Positions 1 through 7,756 of a stretch of 59,033 nucleotides of DNA are shown piece by piece. The stretch's first letter is position 1. Every line of letters begins with the position of its first letter. A program made the position numbers and the translations under genes. The stretch spans positions 1-59,033 of the forward strand of contig CBIFWO010000004.1 in assembly GCA_966186595.1 (NCBI GenBank), read 5' to 3'. The stretch is from JALRBM01 sp966186595. Its GTDB lineage: Bacteria > Patescibacteriota > Saccharimonadia > Saccharimonadales > Saccharimonadaceae. The notes under the pieces are model-generated. The model searched no databases, was not told the origin of the DNA, and saw nothing but the letters and a program-made list of their open reading frames with translations.

Positions 1-2696
1 ATGACGTGATCGGCCGACTTGATCACATCCAAATTGTGCTCGATAATTACCATACTATTACCGCCCTCGACAAGTTTTTGCAGGATTTGCAGCAGGCGCT
101 TTACGTCAGCACTATGCAGTCCTGTGGTTGGTTCATCGAGAATGTAGAGTGTTTTTCCGGTGGCGCGGCGCGAGAGCTCAGTTGCTAGTTTGATACGCTG
201 CGCTTCACCACCACTAAATGTTGTGGCGGGCTGCCCCAGGCGAATGTAGCCCAGACCGACTTCAACCAATGTCTCTAGCTTGCGCGAAATAGCCGGCACG
301 TTTTCAAAGAACTTCGCCGCCTGCTCGATGGTCATTTCGAGCACGTCACTAATCGTAGCATCCTTGTATTTAATCTCTAGTGCTTCACGGTTGTAGCGTT
401 TGCCCTTACATTCGTCACAAGTCACATACACATCTGGAAGGAAATGCATTTCAATCTTTATCACACCGTCACCCTGACAATTTTCGCAGCGTCCACCTTT
501 GACGTTAAAGCTAAAACGACCGGCTTTATATCCGCGCAAATTCGCTTCAGGTGTGCCAGCAAAGAGCTCGCGAATTGGCGTAAAGACACCTGTATATGTT
601 GCGGGATTGGACCTCGGCGTGCGGCCAATTGCCGATTGATCAATGACGATGGCCTTGTCCAGGTGATTGATACCTTCAATATTCTCATGCGCACCTGGCA
701 CTACATGTGATCGATGGAGACGCGCCGATAATTCCTTTGCCAAAATATCATTCACAAGCGTCGACTTGCCGCTTCCGCTCACCCCACTTACAACCGTCAT
801 GACACCAAGTGGAAATGCAACATCAATATTTTTCAGGTTGTTTTCGCGCGCACCACGAATAACTAATTGACGGTCCTTTAGAACCGTTCGGCGCTTTTTT
901 GGTACATCGATCTTTTCCGTTCCGGCAAGGAAACGCCCCGTGATACTTTCAGCGTTTTTGGCCACTTCGGCAGGAGTTCCCGCCGCGACAATATTGCCAC
1001 CAGCCACGCCGGCGCCAGGCCCAATATCGAGAAGATAATCGGCCTCACGAATCGTATCCTCGTCGTGTTCTACCACAAGAACCGTGTTGCCCAGATCACG
1101 AAGGTGTTTTAATGTCCCCAAAAGACGATCATTATCCCGCTGGTGCAGCCCGATTGAAGGCTCGTCTAGAACATACAATACTCCCTGAAGGCCCGAGCCA
1201 ATTTGCGTTGCCAGCCTAATACGCTGCGCTTCACCACCCGACAACGTATTCGCTGCCCGTGAAAGTTCAAGATAATTCAACCCAACGTTGCTCATAAAGC
1301 CAAGGCGTGAGGAGATTTCTTTCACAATTTGGCGAGCGATAAATAGTTCCTGATCGGTAAATTTAAGAGTGTTAGCAAATAGATCCAAAGCACTATCGAC
1401 ACCCAAATTACAAATGTCCATAATGTTGAGATCGTGAACCGTCACCGCCAAAACAACTGGTTTTAGCCGCGCACCTCCACATTCGTGACACTTGCGCTCA
1501 CGCATGAACCGCTCGATGTCTTTTCGCATAAATTCGCTGTCGGTTTCTTTGTGGCGACGTTCAAGGTTAGGAATTACTCCCTCATATGTCGACTCGTAAA
1601 AGCGGCCACCACCAATCTCGACGCGATACTTTTCAGTTCCCGTACCATATAAAATTTTATCGAGATCCTCCTGGCGCAATTTGCCAACTGGCACCTGCAA
1701 GCTAAACCCATGCGCGTCGGCCACTCTCGCGAGGCGCTTCATATACCATGCGTCACTGTTTACGCGGTTATATGGACGAATCGCACCTTCGGCTATTGTC
1801 AGATTGGGATTAAAGACCAGCTCTGGATCCACCTCCAAACGGCTACCCAACCCCGTACAAACTGGGCAGGCACCCTGAGGTGCGTTGAAGCTAAAGAGGC
1901 GTGGCTCGAGTTCAGGAATTTCTTCGTTCGGGTGGTCAATACAAGCATAGCGTTGGCTAAACGTCATCACTTCATTCGTATCAGCATGGAGCACTTCAAC
2001 GACGCCCTCGGCTAGATCAAGCGCTTGCTCTACTGACTGCGTAATGCGACCGAGCATTTCCCCGCTCATTGCGATTCGATCCACGACTATCTCTATGTCA
2101 TGCTTGTAGCTTTTCGCGAGCTCAGGGAACTCATCCAGGGCATACACGACACCATCAACGCGCGCCCTCGCAAATCCAAGCTTGCGATATTTCTCAGGGA
2201 TATGAGCAAATTCACCCTTTTTTCCCTTTACGATTGGCGCCAAAATCATCAGACGAGTCCCATTCTCGATCTTCATGATTTCGTCAATGATGGCCTGCGG
2301 ACTACGACGCGAAACTTCTTTGCCGCAAATGGGACAATGCGGCACACCAATTCGTGCAAAAAGCAGACGAAGATAGTCGTAAATCTCTGTCACCGTCGCC
2401 ACGGTACTTCGAGGATTGCGGCTGGTTGATTTTTGATCGATAGAAATTGCTGGGCTCAGGCCTTCGATTTGATCAACATCAGGCTTGTCCATTGTGCCCA
2501 AAAACTGACGGGCATAGCTCGACAGACTCTCTACATAGCGGCGCTGCCCCTCGGCATAAATCGTATCGAATGCGAGGCTCGACTTACCACTTCCTGACAG
2601 TCCCGTAATGACCACTAATTTATCACGAGGGATCTCGACAGTAACATCTTTTAGATTGTGCTCGCGAGCACCAGTAACACGAATAACCTCTGGCAT
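1..2696 (-). CDS. uvrA: Excinuclease ABC subunit A (3' end outside window)
   Basis: UvrA is the damage-recognition ATPase of UvrABC nucleotide excision repair. Translating the minus strand from the ATG at 2694-2696 gives about 898 uninterrupted codons that run off the window start, so roughly the last 5% is missing for a family of about 940 residues. Visible features in order: first Walker A GLSGSGKS near residue 32, the zinc-knuckle cysteines CPICG and CHECGG, signature LSGGEAQRIRLATQIG, a second Walker A GVSGSGKS, a second zinc region (CENCQGDG with CDECKG), and a second signature FSGGEAQRIKLATELS. The start sits 9 nt after an extended -10 box (TGCTATAAT), so the transcript should have almost no leader. 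It is divergent from the small membrane gene at 2825. Identity is certain; only the C-terminus is unseen. Confidence 0.97.
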   Translation of the reverse strand, partial: MPEVIRVTGAREHNLKDVTVEIPRDKLVVITGLSGSGKSSLAFDTIYAEGQRRYVESLSSYARQFLGTMDKPDVDQIEGLSPAISIDQKSTSRNPRSTVATVTEIYDYLRLLFARIGVPHCPICGKEVSRRSPQAIIDEIMKIENGTRLMILAPIVKGKKGEFAHIPEKYRKLGFARARVDGVVYALDEFPELAKSYKHDIEIVVDRIAMSGEMLGRITQSVEQALDLAEGVVEVLHADTNEVMTFSQRYACIDHPNEEIPELEPRLFSFNAPQGACPVCTGLGSRLEVDPELVFNPNLTIAEGAIRPYNRVNSDAWYMKRLARVADAHGFSLQVPVGKLRQEDLDKILYGTGTEKYRVEIGGGRFYESTYEGVIPNLERRHKETDSEFMRKDIERFMRERKCHECGGARLKPVVLAVTVHDLNIMDICNLGVDSALDLFANTLKFTDQELFIARQIVKEISSRLGFMSNVGLNYLELSRAANTLSGGEAQRIRLATQIGSGLQGVLYVLDEPSIGLHQRDNDRLLGTLKHLRDLGNTVLVVEHDEDTIREADYLLDIGPGAGVAGGNIVAAGTPAEVAKNAESITGRFLAGTEKIDVPKKRRTVLKDRQLVIRGARENNLKNIDVAFPLGVMTVVSGVSGSGKSTLVNDILAKELSARLHRSHVVPGAHENIEGINHLDKAIVIDQSAIGRTPRSNPATYTGVFTPIRELFAGTPEANLRGYKAGRFSFNVKGGRCENCQGDGVIKIEMHFLPDVYVTCDECKGKRYNREALEIKYKDATISDVLEMTIEQAAKFFENVPAISRKLETLVEVGLGYIRLGQPATTFSGGEAQRIKLATELSRRATGKTLYILDEPTTGLHSADVKRLLQILQKLVEGGNSMVIIEHNLDVIKSADHV

Positions 2697-2705
2697 ATCT
2701 GGGTT

Positions 2706-2714
2706 ATTATAGCA
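2706..2714 (-). promoter_or_regulatory. Extended -10 promoter of uvrA
   Basis: On the minus strand TGCTATAAT lies 9 nt before the uvrA ATG. No good -35 is seen, which is usual for TGn-TATAAT promoters. The predicted start of transcription is within a few bases of the ATG. Confidence 0.6.
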
Positions 2715-2762
2715 TGAAATACCCTATTTTTTCCAGATTGTAACTCTTGATATCGCTTATCT

Positions 2763-2791
2763 TTGCATACCTTTGACAGAGCTGCTATATT
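2763..2791 (+). promoter_or_regulatory. Possible promoter for the 95-aa membrane gene
   Basis: TTGCAT, a 17-nt spacer and TATATT precede the plus-strand gene at 2825. The -35 match is poor (3 of 6), so this is tentative. Confidence 0.3.
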
Positions 2792-2824
2792 GGTGCGAAG
2801 ATTACACAGCAAAGAGGGCGGACC

Positions 2825-3112
2825 ATGAAAAAAACACTCATTTTGATAGTACTTGGCATTATGGCAGTAGCCATTCTTAACCAATCTGGCGTCCTGGACG
2901 CACTCCTCGCCTTTCTATTGGTGGGGGCAATTCCTGGCACAATGTATAGTGTCCCATCTGGATTTATGCTACTCATCATGGCGATTGCACTTTGGCTATT
3001 AGTGCTTCAATTTATTCCAATAGAATCCACCCAAATAGCAAAAAAGAAACGACGCAAAACTTCATCCAAATCAAAACAATCCATATCTCGGCGGCGTTTT
3101 AGTCAGATTTAA
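2825..3112 (+). CDS. Small membrane protein with basic tail (95 aa)
   Basis: Function unknown. The protein has a short N-terminus, two hydrophobic segments (about residues 4-32 and 40-65, ending LWLLVLQFIP) and a strongly basic Lys/Arg/Ser tail, so it is probably a two-pass inner-membrane protein with a cytoplasmic tail. A G-rich stretch (GAGGGCGG) 4 nt before the ATG may serve as ribosome-binding site. The minus-strand frames here show no better coding pattern, and the gene fills the gap between divergent uvrA and convergent exonuclease I, whose stop it overlaps by 4 bp. No family is recognised. Confidence 0.7.
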   Translation: MKKTLILIVLGIMAVAILNQSGVLDALLAFLLVGAIPGTMYSVPSGFMLLIMAIALWLLVLQFIPIESTQIAKKKRRKTSSKSKQSISRRRFSQI

Positions 3113-4545
3113 CTGGCCATCTCTTGGTCAGACATATCCGACGGTATCACGCTCTCGGCCCATAACTGCAGTTCCTGTAGGATGAACTGTTTGGTTTCAC
3201 TTTGCTCAGTTAATGCCAAATTATGCAGGGATTTCATGAAGAGAGGGAGTTCGCTTGTAATCTTGTTCGCCCTCCAGGCCTCCCAAGCGCGAACCTCATT
3301 CTCATTAAGACTTGTCGGAAAATTACGCGCTTTGTAGTGCAAGAGGAGCGGAGCTAGCCGCTCGTCGGTAAAATCGGGATGGAAGTCGGCCAGTTCACGC
3401 TCACCTGCATTTCGAACTGTTTCCACCCGCAACCTATCCCGGTCATTCAAGAAGCCGTCATACAGCCGCGCCTCTGGCTCGGATGATTTTTTATAATCGC
3501 CCTTCGTTTCGTATAAGCTCCTGATATTCTCGGCAAAATGCGGCGCGCGAAGTAGCATGCTTTTGTGTCGCTCCACCGTTTCTAGATCAAGATGAATTCT
3601 CTGCCAGCCGTCCTCCTGCTCCAATACGCCCATCGGTGCGACAGCCGGGGCACGATTATACTGTAGCTCTTTCACCGGCAAAGGAACGAAGCCTCCGGCT
3701 TTTCGCTCTTGCCACGAGGCATAAAATTTCTTTTTTAACTCATCGCTACTGAGATTAACAAATTCACCTGGATCGTAGCGCAGATCGTACACGACAACGT
3801 TACCGTTCTTGCCACTCGTCAGGGGAAAGGCCACCGTCGTTTTATTGTATTCTGCATCATATCGCCCACTCGTGTAAATAAACGGTTCTTTTTCGTCCAG
3901 ATTCACCAGTTGCTTGATCTTGTTTTTATCACGCATCTCTAGAAGATAGTGATATAGCTTTGGCTGCTTGGCCCTAATCAGTTGCGTAACTGCGATCAGC
4001 GCTTCGACATCTGAAAGTGCATCATGCGCCTTGAAATGATCGATGCCATTCTCCTTCGTCATAAGCTCGAGCCTATTAGTCGCCTTGCCATCAACTACCG
4101 GCCATACTATTCCGTCAGGGCGCAAGGCTCGGGTCATACGAACGACGTCCAATAGATCCCAACGCGAGCATCCATTCTTCCAGCACCACTCGTACGGATC
4201 ATAAAAGCTACGCCAAAACAGGTGGCGAATAAACTCATCATCAAATCGAATATTATTAAATCCAACTGCTATGGTATCAGGAGTGAAGACCTCCTCGATA
4301 AGTAACTTTGCAAATTCAGCTTCCGTATACCCATCGGCCTGCGTTTGCTGGGGAGTGATACCAGTAACCATCAGTGCCTCGGGACTAGGAAGTGTATCGT
4401 CATTCAGCTTTACTAAAAGGTTATACGGCTCGCCAATCGGATGAAAGTCCATATCGGTACGGATGCCGGCGAACTGCATAATTCGCGCGTTTCGAGGGTC
4501 GAGCCCGCTTGTCTCAAGGTCATAAAAGAAAAAGGTCTGCGCCAT
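3109..4545 (-). CDS. sbcB: Exodeoxyribonuclease I
   Basis: ExoI degrades single-stranded DNA 3' to 5' in recombination and mismatch repair. The N-terminal DEDDh nuclease motifs are visible: FYDLETSGLDP (DE), the second Asp in GFNNIRFDDEF, and HDALSDVEA (H and D). A C-terminal ExoI-specific region follows, giving 478 aa, the usual family size (about 475). The open frame extends 24 codons upstream, but the ATG at 4545 is preferred because conserved sequence begins there (MAQTFFFYDLETSG) and a TTGTTA/TATGAT promoter ends 6 nt before it, leaving no room for an upstream start on that transcript. No Shine-Dalgarno is present. The 3' end overlaps the convergent gene at 2825-3112 by 4 bp. Confidence 0.93.
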   Translation of the reverse strand: MAQTFFFYDLETSGLDPRNARIMQFAGIRTDMDFHPIGEPYNLLVKLNDDTLPSPEALMVTGITPQQTQADGYTEAEFAKLLIEEVFTPDTIAVGFNNIRFDDEFIRHLFWRSFYDPYEWCWKNGCSRWDLLDVVRMTRALRPDGIVWPVVDGKATNRLELMTKENGIDHFKAHDALSDVEALIAVTQLIRAKQPKLYHYLLEMRDKNKIKQLVNLDEKEPFIYTSGRYDAEYNKTTVAFPLTSGKNGNVVVYDLRYDPGEFVNLSSDELKKKFYASWQERKAGGFVPLPVKELQYNRAPAVAPMGVLEQEDGWQRIHLDLETVERHKSMLLRAPHFAENIRSLYETKGDYKKSSEPEARLYDGFLNDRDRLRVETVRNAGERELADFHPDFTDERLAPLLLHYKARNFPTSLNENEVRAWEAWRANKITSELPLFMKSLHNLALTEQSETKQFILQELQLWAESVIPSDMSDQEMAS

Positions 4546-4551
4546 TACTCT

Positions 4552-4580
4552 ATCATACAACGCGTAGGGTTTCATAACAA
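4552..4580 (-). promoter_or_regulatory. Promoter for a leaderless sbcB mRNA
   Basis: TTGTTA (4575-4580), a 17-nt spacer and TATGAT (4552-4557) lie on the minus strand, with only 6 nt between the -10 box and the ATG. Transcription should start at or beside the A of the start codon. Confidence 0.6.
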
Positions 4581-4624
4581 AAACACTCGCGTCTAAGGCG
4601 AGCATCCTAAAGGTCATTGAAATA

Positions 4625-4876
4625 TGACAAGTTGGTACTTTGGGGTCCCCTGAGTCTCTGCTCAGCGCGGGGCTATGCCCCTACATTCAGGTGAAGCCGC
4701 TGCAAGACAACGGCCACTCCTTCCGCTTAGGCGGTGGGTAGAAAGCCGGAGCTCCCTACTTTGGACGGTTGACCCCAATCGCGGGGTCTCTCACCGGCAT
4801 CACACGGGATCCGGCGCGGCTTTCTAATTCATTGGGAATGAGCCAGAAAGCCACGTCGGATAGTACCAACTTGTCA
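4625..4876. ncRNA. Unidentified 252-nt structured RNA candidate
   Basis: A non-coding element between sbcB and obg. Its ends form a perfect 15-bp inverted repeat (4625-4639 with 4862-4876). Inside are many compact helices: GGGGC/GCCCC, CCGC/GCGG, GACCCC/GGGGTC (4771-4776 with 4783-4788) and GGCTTTCT/AGAAAGCC (4818-4825 with 4845-4852) capped by TCATT-GGG-AATGA and extended by ATCCG/CGGAT. Two helices have perfect competitors: TTGGGGTC (4640-4647) with GACCCCAA (4771-4778), and TAGAAAGCC (4739-4747) with GGCTTTCTA (4818-4826); these cross, so a pseudoknot or switch is possible. It lacks the conserved RNase P, tmRNA tag and SRP tetraloop sequences. The sequence does not show which strand is transcribed. 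Confidence 0.55.
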
Positions 4877-4934
4877 ATGAACTAGCAGCGAAATCATCTC
4901 TCAAACTGAGAGTATATGTTATGTCAATAGTTTT

Positions 4935-6221
4935 TTATTGTTCTACGAGCGTAAATGTTTGGCCAGAGATTTCTACTAAACTCTCCCCGGTTGCCCCGGC
5001 ACGCGTAAGTTCGTGGGTAATTCCCATCTTTTTCATGATATCCCGAAGACGATTCACCCCCTCATAGTTATCAAAATTCGTCCGTCTCGCAAACTTCTCG
5101 ATTTTTTCGCCCGATACTACAAAATGTCCAGTGGCCTCATCTTTTTGCACTCTCCAAGCTTTTGATTCCTGTTCGCCACTCAGACGAATCACCGGCAGAT
5201 CACCCTCATCTTCAACCTCTTCCATTTCAAGTGCCCGTGCTTCATCAACTTCTTTTCGAAGAGCACGAAGCACTTCGGTAATTCCTTGATGGGCGGCAGA
5301 GGAGATCGCAAAAATTTTAGCACCCTTACCAGCTGCAGCTTGAACTTGATCGATCTGCATGCGGATCATTTCTTCATCTAGCCCCTCCGTCTTTGTCAGC
5401 GCGATTACCTCTGGACGAGTCGACAGATGAGCACCGTAATTCTCGAGTTCGGCTCGAATAATCCGATAGCTATCGGCAATATCATTGCTATACGCATCAA
5501 TTAAATGCAGTAAGACAGCGGTTCGCTCAACATGTCGGAGGAAAGCGTCACCAAGCCCCTTCCCTTCGCTCGCTCCTTCGATAAGTCCAGGAATATCTGC
5601 AATCAATAAACTGGTATTATCAAAATCAGCAACACCTAAATTGGGGGTCAAAGTTGTAAAAGCATAGTCAGCGATTTCGGGACGCGCGTTACTAACCACA
5701 GAGAGAAACGTTGATTTTCCAGCGTTTGGAAACCCGACCAGGCCAACATCCGCTAACAACTTTAATTCTAGCTCAGCCTCAAATGCTTCTCCCTTTTCGC
5801 CTAGTTCAGCCATACGTGGCGTTTGACGCACTGAGGATTTAAAGTGAGCATTGCCGAAGCCTCCATCGCCACCCTTAGCCACCACAGCCTGCTGGCCATT
5901 TTCGGTGAGGTCCGCTACTACAACACCATCTCGACGGACAATCGTACCGACGGGTACCTTTACAATTAAATCTTCGCCTGACTTGCCGCGACGGTTCCGT
6001 TTCGAGCCATGCTGCCCATTATCAGCCTTTAGCTCAGGTTTGTAGCGAAAATCGACCAGGGTATTTTCACCCTCCGTTGCCTGGAAAATGACATCCCCGC
6101 CTTTTCCTCCATCACCCCCATCTGGACCACCTTTATCAACATAGATTTCATGCCTAAAACTGACGACTCCATTGCCGCCATTGCCCGCATAAATAAAAAC
6201 TTTCGCTGTATCAACAAACAT
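4935..6221 (-). CDS. obg: Obg family GTPase
   Basis: Obg is a ribosome-associated GTPase acting in 50S assembly and stress control. All three domains are present in 428 aa: the glycine-rich Obg fold (residues 1-160, with GGPDGGDGGKGGDV), the G domain with P-loop GFPNAGKS, switch region TTLTPNLG and DIPGLIEGAS, and a C-terminal domain ending near VEISGQTFTLVE. The G4 motif, normally NKxD, reads TKTE here (ALTKTEGLDEE), and SSAAHQGI follows as G5, so base recognition may differ from the textbook form. A TATACT box ends 8 nt before the ATG, so the mRNA is predicted to be leaderless or nearly so. The convergent structured element lies beyond the stop. Confidence 0.96.
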   Translation of the reverse strand: MFVDTAKVFIYAGNGGNGVVSFRHEIYVDKGGPDGGDGGKGGDVIFQATEGENTLVDFRYKPELKADNGQHGSKRNRRGKSGEDLIVKVPVGTIVRRDGVVVADLTENGQQAVVAKGGDGGFGNAHFKSSVRQTPRMAELGEKGEAFEAELELKLLADVGLVGFPNAGKSTFLSVVSNARPEIADYAFTTLTPNLGVADFDNTSLLIADIPGLIEGASEGKGLGDAFLRHVERTAVLLHLIDAYSNDIADSYRIIRAELENYGAHLSTRPEVIALTKTEGLDEEMIRMQIDQVQAAAGKGAKIFAISSAAHQGITEVLRALRKEVDEARALEMEEVEDEGDLPVIRLSGEQESKAWRVQKDEATGHFVVSGEKIEKFARRTNFDNYEGVNRLRDIMKKMGITHELTRAGATGESLVEISGQTFTLVEQ

Positions 6222-6229
6222 TCCTAGCT

Positions 6230-6235
6230 AGTATA
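6230..6235 (-). promoter_or_regulatory. -10 box of obg
   Basis: TATACT on the minus strand, 8 nt before the obg ATG and immediately downstream of the terminator of the preceding hydrolase gene. No convincing -35 is seen. Confidence 0.45.
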
Positions 6236-6239
6236 GCAA

Positions 6240-6267
6240 AATCGCCCCTGTTTTTACAGAGGCGATT
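6240..6267 (-). terminator. Intrinsic terminator after the LysM-CHAP gene
   Basis: AATCGCC pairs with GGCGATT and CTGT with ACAG around a T-rich loop. On the minus strand the hairpin is followed by TTTT. It separates the hydrolase gene from obg, whose -10 box begins right after it. Confidence 0.7.
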
Positions 6268-6285
6268 CTTGCAGATCGGACAACA

Positions 6286-7437
6286 CTAGTGGATGTAGTT
6301 AAAGCCAGCGGCGTCACCAGCACTCACAGTTCGACTTGTTACACGGTTGAAGTTGCCAGCGTAGTTCATCTCGCTAATTGTAATACTTCCGTCTCCATTA
6401 ACACTTTCAACGATAGCGACGTGGCCATAACCACCGCCATTTTGCATGACTGCACCCACAGCTGGCGTATTGTTCACAAGATATCCAGCTGCACGCGCAT
6501 ATCCCGCCCACGTTGCTGCATTACCCCAGAAACTTCCCACGGGACGACCAAGCTGCGCACGACGTTCATATGCATACCAAGTACAGTTTCCGAAGGCATA
6601 TTTGTTGCCCGCCGATGCTCGGGCAATCTGAGCATTGATCGTCGAATAGCCACCACCGTACGCCCCATATCGAGTGGCATTACGGGGAGCAACATATCCA
6701 GGTCGCTCATTCTCTGGCAAGCTACCAGCAGGAATCACGATCTTCTTGTCAGGTGTTAATCCACCTAGCTCAAGGTCGTTGAAGGCAACGATTCGCTCCT
6801 TGTCGGCACGATACTTATTTGCAATTGAGTCAATCGTATCACCTGCCTTAACCGTATAGACAATACCGTCAACGGGAGGAATAATAAGAGTCCGACCAGC
6901 CTCGATCGCATCAGACGTTAGGTTATTTGCCCATTTCACCGTTTCAGGGGTAACCCCAAATTGGCCTGCGATAGTGGCAGCAGTGTCACCAGGGTTGGCG
7001 GTGTATTGCTTGATCTCACGGCTACTTGCTCCTGGCTGCACAATTTGCGGTTTACTGATGACGTTGAGGTCATTTTGAGCAAGTTGGCTCTCGGCAGAAA
7101 GCGAAACTGACAAGTTGGCAATATTTGGAGCTACGGGAAGTTCGGCGCGTTCAGCAATACCAGCTGCAATATTTGTAGCTACAAGCTGGTCAACCGAAGG
7201 CTGAGGGGTAGCGTTAGGATTAGAGGCAATTGCGGGAGTCTCGGTTGCATTGGCAACCGAATCTACCTTTTGAGGTGGTTGGTAGCCGATGGCTACCAAT
7301 GAAATAACGAGCAAGAAAACACCGGTATATGCTGCGATTGTGGTTGATTTGATAGCGCTTTTTGCTCGACGAGATTTTCGGTAACGAGCAAAAATCTGCT
7401 GCTTCAACTCCGCAGTGGTGGTATGGGTTGAGCCCAT
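6286..7437 (-). CDS. Membrane-anchored LysM-CHAP peptidoglycan hydrolase
   Basis: Predicted cell-wall amidase or endopeptidase. Order in 383 aa: basic cytoplasmic N-terminus, one membrane segment (about residues 34-52), a linker, two LysM peptidoglycan-binding repeats (about 144-188 with GDTAATIAGQFGVTPETV, and 192-236 with GDTIDSIANKY), then a CHAP domain (about 275-383). The catalytic Cys is in GNCTWYAY (Cys285) and the His in YGHVAIVE (His339), both intact. It has its own strong promoter 240 nt upstream and a terminator downstream. Start is uncertain: no Shine-Dalgarno lies near this ATG, but AGGAG occurs 24 nt upstream with in-frame ATT codons 4 and 7 nt after it, so initiation at ATT eight codons upstream is possible. 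Confidence 0.9.
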   Translation of the reverse strand: MGSTHTTTAELKQQIFARYRKSRRAKSAIKSTTIAAYTGVFLLVISLVAIGYQPPQKVDSVANATETPAIASNPNATPQPSVDQLVATNIAAGIAERAELPVAPNIANLSVSLSAESQLAQNDLNVISKPQIVQPGASSREIKQYTANPGDTAATIAGQFGVTPETVKWANNLTSDAIEAGRTLIIPPVDGIVYTVKAGDTIDSIANKYRADKERIVAFNDLELGGLTPDKKIVIPAGSLPENERPGYVAPRNATRYGAYGGGYSTINAQIARASAGNKYAFGNCTWYAYERRAQLGRPVGSFWGNAATWAGYARAAGYLVNNTPAVGAVMQNGGGYGHVAIVESVNGDGSITISEMNYAGNFNRVTSRTVSAGDAAGFNYIH

Positions 7438-7674
7438 ACTTTGCTGATTATTACTAATAATCGTTCTCCTGCCGGCTATATTGCTATAGAGGCGTCTACC
7501 TTACTTTGTCTTGCTTCTAGAGTAGAAAGGGGCACACGTCGACCGATTCATTAATAGTATTACTCAAGTTCGGCGCCCGTACGACATTTTTGGCAGGCTC
7601 ATTCGTGTCCCATACTCCCACTCGCATATGCAGTCATGTGACTGACACTAGTAGATGAGATCACAAATGTGCTG
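7438..7674 (-). other. Long untranslated leader of the LysM-CHAP gene
   Basis: About 235 nt between the predicted transcription start (near 7674) and the hydrolase ATG. No ORF is convincing on either strand. Most other genes here have nearly no leader, so a leader of this length upstream of a cell-wall hydrolase suggests regulation. I could not match it to a known riboswitch; in particular the conserved ydaO (c-di-AMP) segments were not found. Confidence 0.4.
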
Positions 7675-7680
7675 TATTAG

Positions 7681-7709
7681 ATTGTATCAGCCATTGCAAA
7701 GTATGTCAA
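7681..7709 (-). promoter_or_regulatory. Strong sigma70-type promoter for the LysM-CHAP gene
   Basis: A consensus TTGACA (7704-7709), exactly 17 nt, then TACAAT (7681-7686) on the minus strand. It is one of the best promoters in the window and lies between mltG and the hydrolase gene. Confidence 0.8.
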
Positions 7710-7756
7710 TTTATTTTATAGAATGCAAAATTTGTCAACTATACACACTATGCGTA

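Noticed and set aside
4625..4876. tmRNA, RNase P RNA or SRP RNA
   Set aside because: The ends are not tRNA-like, no tag-peptide frame is seen, the RNase P GAGGAAAGTCCG and ACAGAA segments are absent on both strands, and the SRP GGAA-tetraloop context is missing.
4625..4876. A MITE with 15-bp terminal repeats
   Set aside because: The flanks show no clear target-site duplication and no second copy occurs in the window; internal helices look like a folded RNA. Not fully excluded.
7438..7674. c-di-AMP (ydaO) riboswitch before the LysM-CHAP gene
   Set aside because: Attractive by gene context, but I could not find the conserved segments of that riboswitch in the leader.
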